The position numbers were made by a program, and so were the translations under genes. The notes below the pieces were generated by a model. It worked only from the letters and a program-made list of their open reading frames with translations, was not told the origin of the DNA and did no database searches. Below, one piece after another: positions 7,014 to 14,281 of a DNA stretch of 64,000 nucleotides. This stretch comes from Candidatus Woesearchaeota archaeon (GTDB lineage Archaea > Nanobdellota > Nanobdellia > Woesearchaeales > ARS49): contig JAHWHY010000006.1 of NCBI GenBank assembly GCA_019323015.1, positions 1-64,000 of the forward strand, read 5' to 3'. The first letter of the stretch is position 1. Each line of letters opens with the position of its first letter.

Positions 7014-7760
7014 ATGGAGGATCGGCTTTTTCAGATGCTTGTTGAGGAGAATGAGATTAGCTGGAAGGCCATTATCTATGATCTTATCCGTAAGGAAGAG
7101 ATGGATCCTTGGAATGTCAATGTTTCTTTATTGTCTCAGAAATACATTGAGCGATTGAAAGAATTAAAGCAGATGGATTTGAAAGTAAGCGGCAAGGTCT
7201 TGCTTGCTGCAGCTATTCTCTTAAAAATCAAGTCAAAAAGATTAGTTGGGGAAGACCTGAATGAGTTTGACAGGCTTTTGGCTGCAACTGATGTTGATGA
7301 GGATGAGTTTTATGACGGTCTTGCTGATGAATTAAGGAGGGGTGAGGAGCGTGCAATGTATGAAGGCATTGAATTGATGCCTAGAACTCCGCAGCCTAGA
7401 AAAAGAAAAGTTTCTGTGTATGATTTGGTCAAGGCTCTTGAGCAGGCCCTGGAAGTCAAGAAAAGAAGGGTGTTTAATTCTATTAGAGAGTCTAATGTAA
7501 AGGTTCCTGAGAAAAAGTTTGATATTAGCGAGGCAATTAAGGGAATTTATGGAAAAATTCTAAGCTTGTTTAAGTCAAAAAAAGAAGAGCAGATTGCTTT
7601 TAGCGAGCTGGTTCCTTCTGAATCAAGAAAAGATCATGTTTACACGTTTATTCCGCTTTTGCATTTATTCAATGAGGATAAGATTCATCTAGAGCAAAAA
7701 GAGCATTTTGGAGAAATTAATATCAAACTAAGAGGTGGTGATAAGAATGACTCTGACTAA
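7014..7760 (+). CDS. scpA: segregation and condensation protein A (kleisin)
   Basis: 248 residues with the ScpA N-terminal helical domain: a long helix followed by K-x-E-M-D-PWNVNVSLLSQKYI (the DPWxxD/V signature near residue 31) and the LKVSGKVLLAAAILLKIKS block near residues 56-75. The middle is acidic and variable, and the C-terminus is a winged helix (AFSELVPSESRKDHVYTFIPLLHL) that would bind the SMC head. ScpA bridges SMC ATPases in chromosome folding. No smc or scpB lies in the window. It overlaps a 56-residue gene by 14 bases. Confidence 0.92.
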   Translation: MEDRLFQMLVEENEISWKAIIYDLIRKEEMDPWNVNVSLLSQKYIERLKELKQMDLKVSGKVLLAAAILLKIKSKRLVGEDLNEFDRLLAATDVDEDEFYDGLADELRRGEERAMYEGIELMPRTPQPRKRKVSVYDLVKALEQALEVKKRRVFNSIRESNVKVPEKKFDISEAIKGIYGKILSLFKSKKEEQIAFSELVPSESRKDHVYTFIPLLHLFNEDKIHLEQKEHFGEINIKLRGGDKNDSD

Positions 7761-7917
7761 GGATGATAAGATGGTGTTGAGAGAGATGGTTAAGCATGAA
7801 CTTGCGAATTTTGAGAAGACGCAGAAAAGCTTGTTTGTTGCAATGCCCCTAAGTTTTTTAAAGGGAGAACATGAATATAAGCATTACCTAGAGAAACTAT
7901 TGAAGAAATTGGAGTGA
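7747..7917 (+). CDS. hypothetical small protein, 56 aa
   Basis: A charged helical protein starting MTLTKDDKMVLREMVK. Its start overlaps the end of scpA and pfdA follows after 4 bases, so it is co-transcribed. The size and position recall ScpB-like partners, but it is far too short and no winged helix is evident. Function unknown. Confidence 0.6.
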   Translation: MTLTKDDKMVLREMVKHELANFEKTQKSLFVAMPLSFLKGEHEYKHYLEKLLKKLE

Positions 7918-7921
7918 TATT

Positions 7922-8338
7922 ATGGCTAAGAAAGAAGAAGATGCTCAAATAATGCAGCAGAAGTATATGGAGATGCAGATGCTTGACCAGCAGTTAAAGC
8001 AGGTTCAGCAGCAGCTGCATGCAGTTGAGCAGCAGTCAATGGAAGTGGAGTCTGTGATAGATGCGCTTGGAAACATATCCAAGGTAGAGCCTGGTTCAGA
8101 TATTTTGGTTCCATTGAGCTCTGGTATTTTTATCAAGGCAAAGATTCAGGATAACAAGGAATTGCTTGTCAATGTCGGCGGCAACACTACTGTGAATAAG
8201 TCTGTTCCAGAGGTGCAGGAGATGCTGAAAAAGCAGGTTGCAGAGCTGGAAAAAGTCAAGAAAGACTTGACAGAGCATTTCACAAAGTTTGCTGACAAGA
8301 TGCAGACGCTTCAGGCAGAGTTGATGAAAGGAGAATAA
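7922..8338 (+). CDS. pfdA: prefoldin alpha subunit
   Basis: 138 residues with coiled-coil helices at both ends (Q-rich at about 10-45; about 95-135) and a central beta-hairpin part SKVEPGSDILVPLSSGIFIKA and LLVNVGGNTTVNK, the standard prefoldin alpha layout. It forms a hexamer with beta subunits and passes unfolded proteins to the thermosome. pfdA followed by ftsY, here with a 5-base gap, is a common archaeal pair. Confidence 0.95.
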   Translation: MAKKEEDAQIMQQKYMEMQMLDQQLKQVQQQLHAVEQQSMEVESVIDALGNISKVEPGSDILVPLSSGIFIKAKIQDNKELLVNVGGNTTVNKSVPEVQEMLKKQVAELEKVKKDLTEHFTKFADKMQTLQAELMKGE

Positions 8339-8343
8339 GGAAC

Positions 8344-9729
8344 ATGTTTGGCTTTCTAAAGAAGAAACTTAAGGGAGCTCTCGACAAATTTACAAAGAAG
8401 GTCGAGGAAGAGGCTCCTGAAGAAGAGATAGAGGTCAAGAAAGAAGTAGAGGTAACGCCAGAAGAAGTTAAAAAAGAAGCTAAGGCTGAAGAAAAGCCAA
8501 AAGAAGAAGTTAAAGAAAAGCCAAAAGAGGAAGTCCAGAAAGAGCCTGAAGAAAAAATTTCTAAGGAAAAAGAAAAGATTGTTGAAGAAGTTAAAGAAGA
8601 GATTCCAGATATTGTTGAAGAAGTAAAGGAAGAGCCTAAAGAGGAAATCAAGAAAGAAGTTGAAGAAGAGATTCCAGAAATAATTGAAGAAGAAGTTAAA
8701 GAAGAGCCAAAGGTTGAAGAAAAACCTGTTGAAAAACCTAAAGAAGTTCCAAAACCCGAGCCAAAAGTTGAAAAACCTGCTCCTAAACCAGAGGTTAAGG
8801 TTGAGAAACCAAAACCAGTTGTTAAAGAGGCTCCAAAAGAGGAAGAGCCTAAGAAAAAAGGATTTTTTTCATTTATCACTGAAAAAATTACTACAAAGAA
8901 AATTTCAGAATCACAATTTGATGATTTGTTTTGGGATTTAGAGCTGGCTATGCTTGAAAACAACGTGGCAGTGGAAGTTATTGAGAAAATTAAGTCAGAT
9001 CTTAAGACGACTCTTACAACAGCGAATATTCCTAGAGGAAAGGTTGAGGAAACTGTTATGAATTCTTTGAAACAGTCTGTTAGTGAATTGTTTGATGTTG
9101 ACCAGATTGATTTGCTTGCAAAACTAAAGGAAAAAAAGCCATTAGTGATTTGTTTTGTTGGAATCAATGGTTCTGGAAAAACAACTTCAATTGCAAAGGT
9201 TGCTAATATGTTCTTAAAAAATAAGGCTTCTGTTGTTCTTGCTGCTGCAGACACTTTTCGGGCTGCTGCAATTGATCAATTGCAGTTACATGCAGATAAA
9301 TTGGGTGTAAAACTAATCAAGCATGATTATGGCGCTGATGCAGCTGCTGTTGCTTTTGATGCTGTTAAGCATGCAGAGGCAAAGGACAGGGATGTTGTCT
9401 TGATTGATACTGCTGGCAGGCTTCATTCTGATCATAATCTTGTTGAGGAGATGAAGAAGATTGTTAGGGTCTCAAAGCCAGATTTGATTGTTTTTGTTGG
9501 AGAAAGCATAACTGGAAATGACTGCACAGAACAGGCTCAGAAGTTTGATGAGGCTGTTGGCATTGATGGAATTATCTTGTCAAAAGCAGATGTTGATGAA
9601 AAAGGCGGTGCAGCTATCAGTGTTTCCTATGTTACAAAGAAGCCTATTCTCTATATGGGTGTTGGTCAGGAATATGCTGATTTGGCTCCTTTTGACAAAG
9701 AGCAGCTTCTTGCTACATTATTTTCATAA
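8344..9729 (+). CDS. ftsY: signal recognition particle receptor FtsY
   Basis: 461 residues. The last 285 or so form the NG domain: N-domain helices from about 180, Walker A GINGSGKTTS near 277, DTFRAAAIDQL, Walker B DTAGR near 355, TGNDCTEQAQKF and SKADVDEKGGAA. The GTPase docks SRP-ribosome complexes at the membrane. The first 170 or so residues are a low-complexity Lys/Glu/Pro-rich segment, much longer than in most archaeal FtsY and recalling the acidic A domain of bacterial FtsY. Last gene of the scpA-pfdA-ftsY group; antisense frames here are composition artefacts. Confidence 0.96.
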   Translation: MFGFLKKKLKGALDKFTKKVEEEAPEEEIEVKKEVEVTPEEVKKEAKAEEKPKEEVKEKPKEEVQKEPEEKISKEKEKIVEEVKEEIPDIVEEVKEEPKEEIKKEVEEEIPEIIEEEVKEEPKVEEKPVEKPKEVPKPEPKVEKPAPKPEVKVEKPKPVVKEAPKEEEPKKKGFFSFITEKITTKKISESQFDDLFWDLELAMLENNVAVEVIEKIKSDLKTTLTTANIPRGKVEETVMNSLKQSVSELFDVDQIDLLAKLKEKKPLVICFVGINGSGKTTSIAKVANMFLKNKASVVLAAADTFRAAAIDQLQLHADKLGVKLIKHDYGADAAAVAFDAVKHAEAKDRDVVLIDTAGRLHSDHNLVEEMKKIVRVSKPDLIVFVGESITGNDCTEQAQKFDEAVGIDGIILSKADVDEKGGAAISVSYVTKKPILYMGVGQEYADLAPFDKEQLLATLFS

Positions 9730-9840
9730 TCTGGCAAAACCTTTTTTTTGGCAGGTTCTAAAATCACTATAGTGATTTTAGTAAAGTTTATAAAGGATTT
9801 ATTCAATTTTTCTCTATTATAACTAAAGGGGGTAATACAA

Positions 9841-10161
9841 ATGACTAAAGACATAGAAGAAGGTAAAATATTTGCGTTTTTGGCTTATTTGCTTAGCATA
9901 ATTGGTTTCTTGATCGTGCTTTTGGCAAAGAAGGACAACAAGTTTGCTATGTACCACGCAAAGCAGTCACTTGTTTTGTTTATTGTGTACATGATTGGAT
10001 GGGCGATTCTTGTGTTCATACCTTTTCTTGGATGGGGCCTGCTGCCTGTTTGGTGGGTTATAATGGTGATAATGACCATTATTGGAATAATTAATGCTTT
10101 TTCAGGCAAGGAAAAGCCATTGCCGATCATCGGCAAGTATGCTAAGAAAATTAAAATTTAA
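9841..10161 (+). CDS. DUF4870-like membrane protein
   Basis: 106 residues with three predicted membrane segments (about 8-26, 41-60, 66-86) and the family pattern FAFLAYLLSIIGFLIVLL...KFAMYHAKQSLVLFIVY, where a conserved H-A-K-Q-S follows the first segment. The family (DUF4870/Tic20-like) is widespread and without an established role. Own promoter region with GGGGGT before the ATG. Convergent with the helicase gene 12 bases away. Confidence 0.75.
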   Translation: MTKDIEEGKIFAFLAYLLSIIGFLIVLLAKKDNKFAMYHAKQSLVLFIVYMIGWAILVFIPFLGWGLLPVWWVIMVIMTIIGIINAFSGKEKPLPIIGKYAKKIKI

Positions 10162-10172
10162 TTTTTTTATTT

Positions 10173-10826
10173 TTATTTTTCAAATTCTATTTCTCCTTGT
10201 AAATAAACTCCTTTATGCAAAGGAACAGGTCTCCAGGTATCTATCACTAGTTCTGCATTGAGCCATTCTGCTAGTTCATATGGGTTTCCTATTGTTGCTG
10301 ATAATCCTATTAGTTGAACTTTTGGGAGAACTTTTTTCATCACTGTTATGATTATCTCTAGTGTTGGCCCCCTGCTTACGTCATTCATTAAGTGAATCTC
10401 ATCAATTACAACCAGGCTCACGAATTTTAGCCATGGTGCATGGTGTCTTATCAAACTGTCTAGTTTTTCTGCAGTGCAGATTATCAGGTCTGCATCTATT
10501 AAGTGCTTGTCAGAACTGTCATAATCTCCGATTGACAATGCAATATTAAACAATTCCCCGTATTTTCTCTTGAATTCTTTGTGTTTTTCAGAAGCTAGTG
10601 CAACTAATGGGACAATGTAGATTGCTTTTCCTTTGCCTTCTAGTATGTTTTTTGCTGCGCCCATCTCTGCAATCAATGTTTTTCCAGATGCAGTTGGTGT
10701 GCAAACTAGAAGGTTTTTGCCTTGGAACAGTCCTGCGTTTATTGCTTTTTCTTGTGCAGGCCTTAGTTCTTTTATGTTTTCTTTCTTTAGCACTTCCAGT
10801 GCTTTTTCAGGCAGTTCTTTTAGCAT
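10173..10826 (-). CDS. Ski2/Hel308-type helicase, first RecA domain only
   Basis: 217 residues matching the first motor domain of Hel308-like superfamily 2 helicases: Q-motif-like LRPAQEKAI near 21, motif I TPTASGKT near 44, motif II DEIH near 142, motif III SAT near 176, ending in the linker ELVIDTWRPVPLHKGVYLQG. Family members have about 700 residues with a second RecA domain, winged helix and ratchet domain. Here the frame stops cleanly and only 12 bases separate it from the neighbour, so no remainder is nearby. Either a decayed gene or one half of a split helicase. Confidence 0.8.
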   Translation of the reverse strand: MLKELPEKALEVLKKENIKELRPAQEKAINAGLFQGKNLLVCTPTASGKTLIAEMGAAKNILEGKGKAIYIVPLVALASEKHKEFKRKYGELFNIALSIGDYDSSDKHLIDADLIICTAEKLDSLIRHHAPWLKFVSLVVIDEIHLMNDVSRGPTLEIIITVMKKVLPKVQLIGLSATIGNPYELAEWLNAELVIDTWRPVPLHKGVYLQGEIEFEK

Positions 10827-10838
10827 ACTTGTTTAGAA

Positions 10839-11156
10839 TCAGGGTTGGTTTAAATCAGTTTCGGGTGGCTGGCCGTGGAAACTCGATATTGAATATAGCA
10901 TTCCATCCGGGCACCTGCAGATGGAGTATCCTTTTTGGTCTTTTTCTATGAATTGTGCTGGTTCTGTTATGATGCTGCATTTTACTGCATCGCAGGCCGT
11001 GTTTTTTCCAAATTGTGCACCTCCTGTTATGAGTTTCTGGAATTCACTTTTTTCATAGCCTCTTGATATGTCATCTAAGAGCACTATTCCTAGTATTGCG
11101 ATTATTGCTACAACATCTAGAATAATAAATGCAAGTCTTTTTTGTTCGCGGTTCAT
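10839..11156 (-). CDS. anchored extracytoplasmic protein, paralogue D
   Basis: 105 residues: one N-terminal membrane helix (about 8-28), then a domain with C-x4-C (CDAVKC) and a C-terminal CRCPDGMLYSIS. It shares this plan with the three genes upstream. Last of a four-gene minus-strand operon and directly upstream of the helicase fragment. No lipobox; function unknown. Confidence 0.65.
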   Translation of the reverse strand: MNREQKRLAFIILDVVAIIAILGIVLLDDISRGYEKSEFQKLITGGAQFGKNTACDAVKCSIITEPAQFIEKDQKGYSICRCPDGMLYSISSFHGQPPETDLNQP

Positions 11157-11157
11157 T

Positions 11158-11448
11158 TTAGTAAGGGTTTCTGTAATCTATCTGGAAAGTTTGTCCGTTT
11201 GGGCAGCTGCAGATTGCGGTCTTGGTTACAGCGCTCTCTTCTGATTGCACTTCGCCGATTTGAACTGCGTCTGCTCCGCATGGTCCTCTGGCACAGACAT
11301 TATATGTTGGCAGGAATACTTCTGGGTTTCTGTGTATTAATTGCTGGTATGTTGCTGCCCCTGTTGTGCTTTTGTAGAACAGAAAAAGGCCTGCTACTGC
11401 AATTATTGCAACTATTAGCAGGATTATTAATGCGATTTTTGAGTTCAT
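11158..11448 (-). CDS. anchored extracytoplasmic protein, paralogue C
   Basis: 96 residues: N-terminal membrane helix, then STTGAATYQQLIH and cysteines ending with CSCPNGQTFQIDYRN. The T-T-G-x-x-x-x-Q element after the helix and the final CxCP motif recur in paralogues A and B. Overlaps the upstream gene by 4 bases. Confidence 0.65.
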   Translation of the reverse strand: MNSKIALIILLIVAIIAVAGLFLFYKSTTGAATYQQLIHRNPEVFLPTYNVCARGPCGADAVQIGEVQSEESAVTKTAICSCPNGQTFQIDYRNPY

Positions 11449-11747
11449 TGAGGTTCACCTACTTTTACATAGCCAGGCATTTCATAGTATGGTATTGGTT
11501 CTTGCGGGCATGCGCAGTATACCCTGTTTGTGTATCTCTCTATTCCTAAAGGCATTCCATGCGCTCCATTTGGGCATTTTATTAAAGCACAAAGGTTTGT
11601 GTTTGCTTGTTTTCCGTATACGTATGCGTATGGTATTTTTTGCTGTCCAGACAGCATGCCTGTTGTTTCGCTGTTCACGAAAATGATCATTCCTGCGATT
11701 GCAATTGCTGCAATCAAGGTTATTGCGAGTATTGGTTTTGTTTCCAT
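11445..11747 (-). CDS. anchored extracytoplasmic protein, paralogue B
   Basis: 100 residues: membrane helix at about 5-25, ETTGMLSGQQ, a C-x4-C-PNGAHG block and the final CACPQEP. Same architecture as its neighbours; tightly packed operon. Confidence 0.65.
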   Translation of the reverse strand: METKPILAITLIAAIAIAGMIIFVNSETTGMLSGQQKIPYAYVYGKQANTNLCALIKCPNGAHGMPLGIERYTNRVYCACPQEPIPYYEMPGYVKVGEPQ

Positions 11748-11748
11748 T

Positions 11749-12087
11749 TTAGCTTGTCAGGTACATTCCTTTTTGTGGCATTGGGTGCACCATTGGTATG
11801 TATATTTTTTGTTCTGGTTTTTCTGGGCAGTAGCACTCTGATAATTGCTGGTATGTATCCCACGGGCTGACTCCGCCCACTGTTGTGCTGAATATTGCGT
11901 GTCCGTTCTGGCAGGGCACGTATTCACATGCCTCTTCTGGGTAGCTGTACTGTATTACTCCTACCCCTTGCTGGCATCCTCCTGCGCATACATACTGTCC
12001 TGTTATGCTTAGTTTTAGGATAAATCCAGAAACAGCAACAACTAACACTAATGCTGCTAGAATTAATATGCTTTGTCTGTTATCCAA
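11749..12087 (-). CDS. anchored extracytoplasmic protein, paralogue A
   Basis: 112 residues: membrane helix at about 7-27, then SITGQYVCAGGCQQGVG, CEYVPCQNGHAIF and CYCPEKPEQ. First gene of the four-gene set, with GAGGTGAAA before the start as ribosome binding site and a TATATAAA stretch near 12120. Divergent from the candidate RNA gene at about 12195. Confidence 0.65.
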   Translation of the reverse strand: MDNRQSILILAALVLVVAVSGFILKLSITGQYVCAGGCQQGVGVIQYSYPEEACEYVPCQNGHAIFSTTVGGVSPWDTYQQLSECYCPEKPEQKIYIPMVHPMPQKGMYLTS

Positions 12088-12194
12088 GGTTTCACCTCTT
12101 TACCTATTTCTTTATAATGTGTATATAAAAACTTTTCGTTTTTAGTCTAGAGTGAAAAACAATGTTTAAATACTACAGTGTTGTTTTTGTATAA

Positions 12195-12352
12195 AAAGGG
12201 GTGGAATATTGCGAGATTTGCTAAAAATATCATTTTCTTCTTACGGACAAGAGGGCATGCCTTGTTCTCCCACCAGCCAAAGTCGAGACGAAAGTCTTCT
12301 TCTCGCAAAATACGAGGATTCCCTCTTGTTCGGTCCTTTAGCTTTTTACCTC
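12195..12352 (+). ncRNA. candidate structured RNA with pseudoknot pairing
   Basis: About 300 bases between genes contain no frame but a promoter (GTTTAAATAC at 12163-12172) followed by a strongly self-complementary stretch. TTGCGAGA (12209-12216) matches TCTCGCAA (12301-12308), and ACAAGAGGG (12247-12255) matches CCCTCTTGT (12321-12329); the two helices interleave, so they form a pseudoknot. An AGAC-GAAA-GTCT GNRA hairpin and a CGAGA/TCTCG stem lie inside, and GGTGG/CCACC may close the 5' part. No RNase P, SRP or 5S signature is seen. The family is unknown. Confidence 0.55.
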
Positions 12353-12396
12353 AATAAATCCTAAGCTTAATAAATAAAGGATGTTTATGTTTGACC

Positions 12397-12999
12397 ATGG
12401 ATGAAGCAAAGATTGTTTTGGACCAGGACACTTTCAAGGCCCTGGCTGCAGGCACAAGGGTTAAGATATTGAAGACTCTGGAGAAGAGAAGACATACTCA
12501 GTCTGAGCTTTCTGCTGTTCTTAAGATATCTGTTCCGACTGCTAAAGAGCATTTGATTGCTTTGGAAAAAGCAGGCTTGGTCAAGAGGCATGAAGAGGGC
12601 CGGAAGTGGATTTATTATTCTTTGACTGAGAAATCCAAGTGTGTTCTTGATCCTGAAAGAAAGAGATTGTGGATTGTTTTGGGTTTTTTCCTTGCTTCTG
12701 TTGCAGGAACATTTATTGCTGCCAGAAATTATTTTGCAGGAAGAGTTGCTACTTTTGGCGGAGCAGAACCAACTAGGATGCTTGCAGCAAAGCAGGCAGT
12801 TGCAGAAGTTGCAATGGATTCTGCAGAAGAAGCAGTGCAAGCAGTTCCAACAGCAGCAGAAGCAGTGAATCAGGCTGTTGTATCTTCACAGCCACCGTAT
12901 ATATTGATTGGCTTTGTTGTTTTGACATTAGTATTGTTGATTCTTGCAATTTATTTCTATAAGAAGAGTAAGTTAGGCAAATCCCTTAATAAAAAGTAG
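12397..12999 (+). CDS. membrane-tethered winged-helix regulator
   Basis: 200 residues. Residues 1-85 are an ArsR-like winged helix (FKALAAGTRVKILKTLEKRRHTQSELSAVLKISVPTAKEHLIALEKAGLV), ending in a basic wing. Two membrane segments follow (about 92-108 and 167-187) enclosing an Ala/Gln/Val-rich loop of about 55 residues. The arrangement suggests a DNA-binding protein held at the membrane that may sense an outside signal. I use the ATG at 12397. A SIMPL-domain gene follows with its own promoter. Target unknown. Confidence 0.75.
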   Translation: MDEAKIVLDQDTFKALAAGTRVKILKTLEKRRHTQSELSAVLKISVPTAKEHLIALEKAGLVKRHEEGRKWIYYSLTEKSKCVLDPERKRLWIVLGFFLASVAGTFIAARNYFAGRVATFGGAEPTRMLAAKQAVAEVAMDSAEEAVQAVPTAAEAVNQAVVSSQPPYILIGFVVLTLVLLILAIYFYKKSKLGKSLNKK

Positions 13000-13056
13000 A
13001 GTATTTATATATCAGTTATTTCTCTGTTAATATCAAGCATTGGAGGATTGATATTA

Positions 13057-13833
13057 ATGAAAGATAACAAAACACACATGTTTTTTGGTATTGCTTTGCT
13101 TTTGATTGTTTTAGCTACTTTTGCTTTGGTTTACACGCAGTACCAAAAGCCTATCACAATCACTCAGGCTGGTCCTGGTGGAGAAGGCATACCCAAGATA
13201 ACAGCATCTGGTGATGCAGAGCTTACTGTTATGCCTGATGAAGCAACTATGCGAATTAGGGTTGAGACCAAAGGAGCAACTGCCCAGGCAACTCAGGATG
13301 AAAACTCTAGAATAATGACCTCTGTGCAGTCTGCCTTGAAGAGAGCAGGCATTGCGTCTAGTGATATTGAGACAGATCAATATAACTTATATCCTTGGAC
13401 AGAGTGGGATCCTGATGAGCATAAGCAGCGCGAGATGGGCTTTAGGGTCTATCACACAATAAAGGTCAAGACAACTGACTTGGACAAGGTTGGTGATTTT
13501 ATTGGTGCTGCTGTTGATGCAGGTGCTACTAATGTTGATGGAGTTTCTTTTGGCTTGAGCGAGAAGCAAAAGCAGGAAGTCAGGAAGGTTGCTCTGCAGG
13601 ATGCTGCTAATAATGCAAAGATGAAGGCGCAGACAATGGCAGATGGTTTGGGTGTTAGCTTAGGAGAGCTTCTTGCTGTGCAGGAGTCTTCATTTAGTTA
13701 TGGTGGAATTTTCAGGGCTGAGATGGATATGGTTTCCATGAAGGCAGGAGGAATGCCTGAAGCAGCGCCTCCTATTGAGCCAGAGCAGGTTGAGGTAAGG
13801 GCTACTGTTGCAGTCTCTTACAGGATAAAATGA
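13057..13833 (+). CDS. SIMPL-domain (DUF541) surface protein
   Basis: 258 residues: one N-terminal membrane helix, then a domain that begins ITASGDAELTVMPDEATMRIRVETKG, the hallmark start of SIMPL/DUF541 proteins, continuing through NLYPWTEWD and AVDAGATNVDGVSFGLSEKQK. The family is periplasmic/extracellular, linked to membrane or oxidative stress in bacteria; its archaeal role is unknown. GGAGG precedes the start. The stop overlaps the next gene by 4 bases (ATGA). Confidence 0.85.
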   Translation: MKDNKTHMFFGIALLLIVLATFALVYTQYQKPITITQAGPGGEGIPKITASGDAELTVMPDEATMRIRVETKGATAQATQDENSRIMTSVQSALKRAGIASSDIETDQYNLYPWTEWDPDEHKQREMGFRVYHTIKVKTTDLDKVGDFIGAAVDAGATNVDGVSFGLSEKQKQEVRKVALQDAANNAKMKAQTMADGLGVSLGELLAVQESSFSYGGIFRAEMDMVSMKAGGMPEAAPPIEPEQVEVRATVAVSYRIK

Positions 13834-14114
13834 AAAAAATAATTTTGTTTTTGCTTTTACTGGCAGTAACTGGTTGCGTGGTCAGACCTCCCTCCTATGC
13901 ATCGGGGTTTTGCAATTCAGATGAGGACTGTGTCCCGTCTGATTGCTGTCACGCAACTGGCTGTGTTTCCAAGGACCAGGCTCCTGATTGTTCTGATGTT
14001 TTCTGCACAATGGAGTGCAGGGAAGGTACATTAGATTGTGGAGGCAGGTGCATCTGCAAAGATAACAAGTGCACTGCAAAGTTTGCTTCTGTAAAGGCAG
14101 AGTCTATACTTTAG
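13830..14114 (+). CDS. Cys-rich lipoprotein
   Basis: 94 residues with lipobox AVTGC (Cys 16) and then 15 or so cysteines in the mature part (CNSDEDCVPSDCCHATGC, CTMECREGTLDCGGRCIC), a density like small disulfide-knotted inhibitor domains. It is translationally coupled to the SIMPL gene and probably sits on the cell surface with it. I cannot name the fold. Confidence 0.75.
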   Translation: MKKIILFLLLLAVTGCVVRPPSYASGFCNSDEDCVPSDCCHATGCVSKDQAPDCSDVFCTMECREGTLDCGGRCICKDNKCTAKFASVKAESIL

Positions 14115-14260
14115 AATTCCATCAAGAGCCGGTCTTGCTCTTTTTCTTTATTTTTCTTGTTCTCTCGCATTTTTTTGATAGAATTAGCAATCACAGTGTC
14201 TCTTATGTCTTCATAATCAACTAGTTTCTTGTTTTTCTTTGCATCTTCTGTGTTTATCAC
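14111..14260 (-). CDS. hypothetical small charged protein (GTG start)
   Basis: A 49-codon frame reading from GTG at 14260, preceded by AGAGGTG as ribosome binding site. The product is highly charged (NTEDAKKNKKLVDYEDIRD start; REN-KKNKEKEQDR end) and probably helical. It lies 21 bases after the ATPase gene on the same strand and overlaps the stop of the convergent lipoprotein gene by 4 bases. Probably part of the ATPase operon. Confidence 0.5.
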   Translation of the reverse strand: MINTEDAKKNKKLVDYEDIRDTVIANSIKKMRENKKNKEKEQDRLLMEF

Positions 14261-14281
14261 TGCTGCACCTCTTTTTAGAAC

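Noticed and set aside
8280..9254. A 324-codon Ser/Phe/Thr-rich frame antisense to ftsY
   Set aside because: Low-complexity shadow of the Lys/Glu-rich codons of FtsY, with no start context.
10160..10826. Frameshift as the cause of the short helicase gene
   Set aside because: Only 12 bases lie between its stop and the convergent gene, and the neighbouring sequence encodes no RecA2 motif in any frame I inspected.
12195..12352. Assignment of the structured RNA to RNase P, SRP or 5S RNA
   Set aside because: No GAGGAAAGTCC-type CR-I, no GGAAGG/GAGCA SRP tip and no 5S core sequence could be found on either strand.
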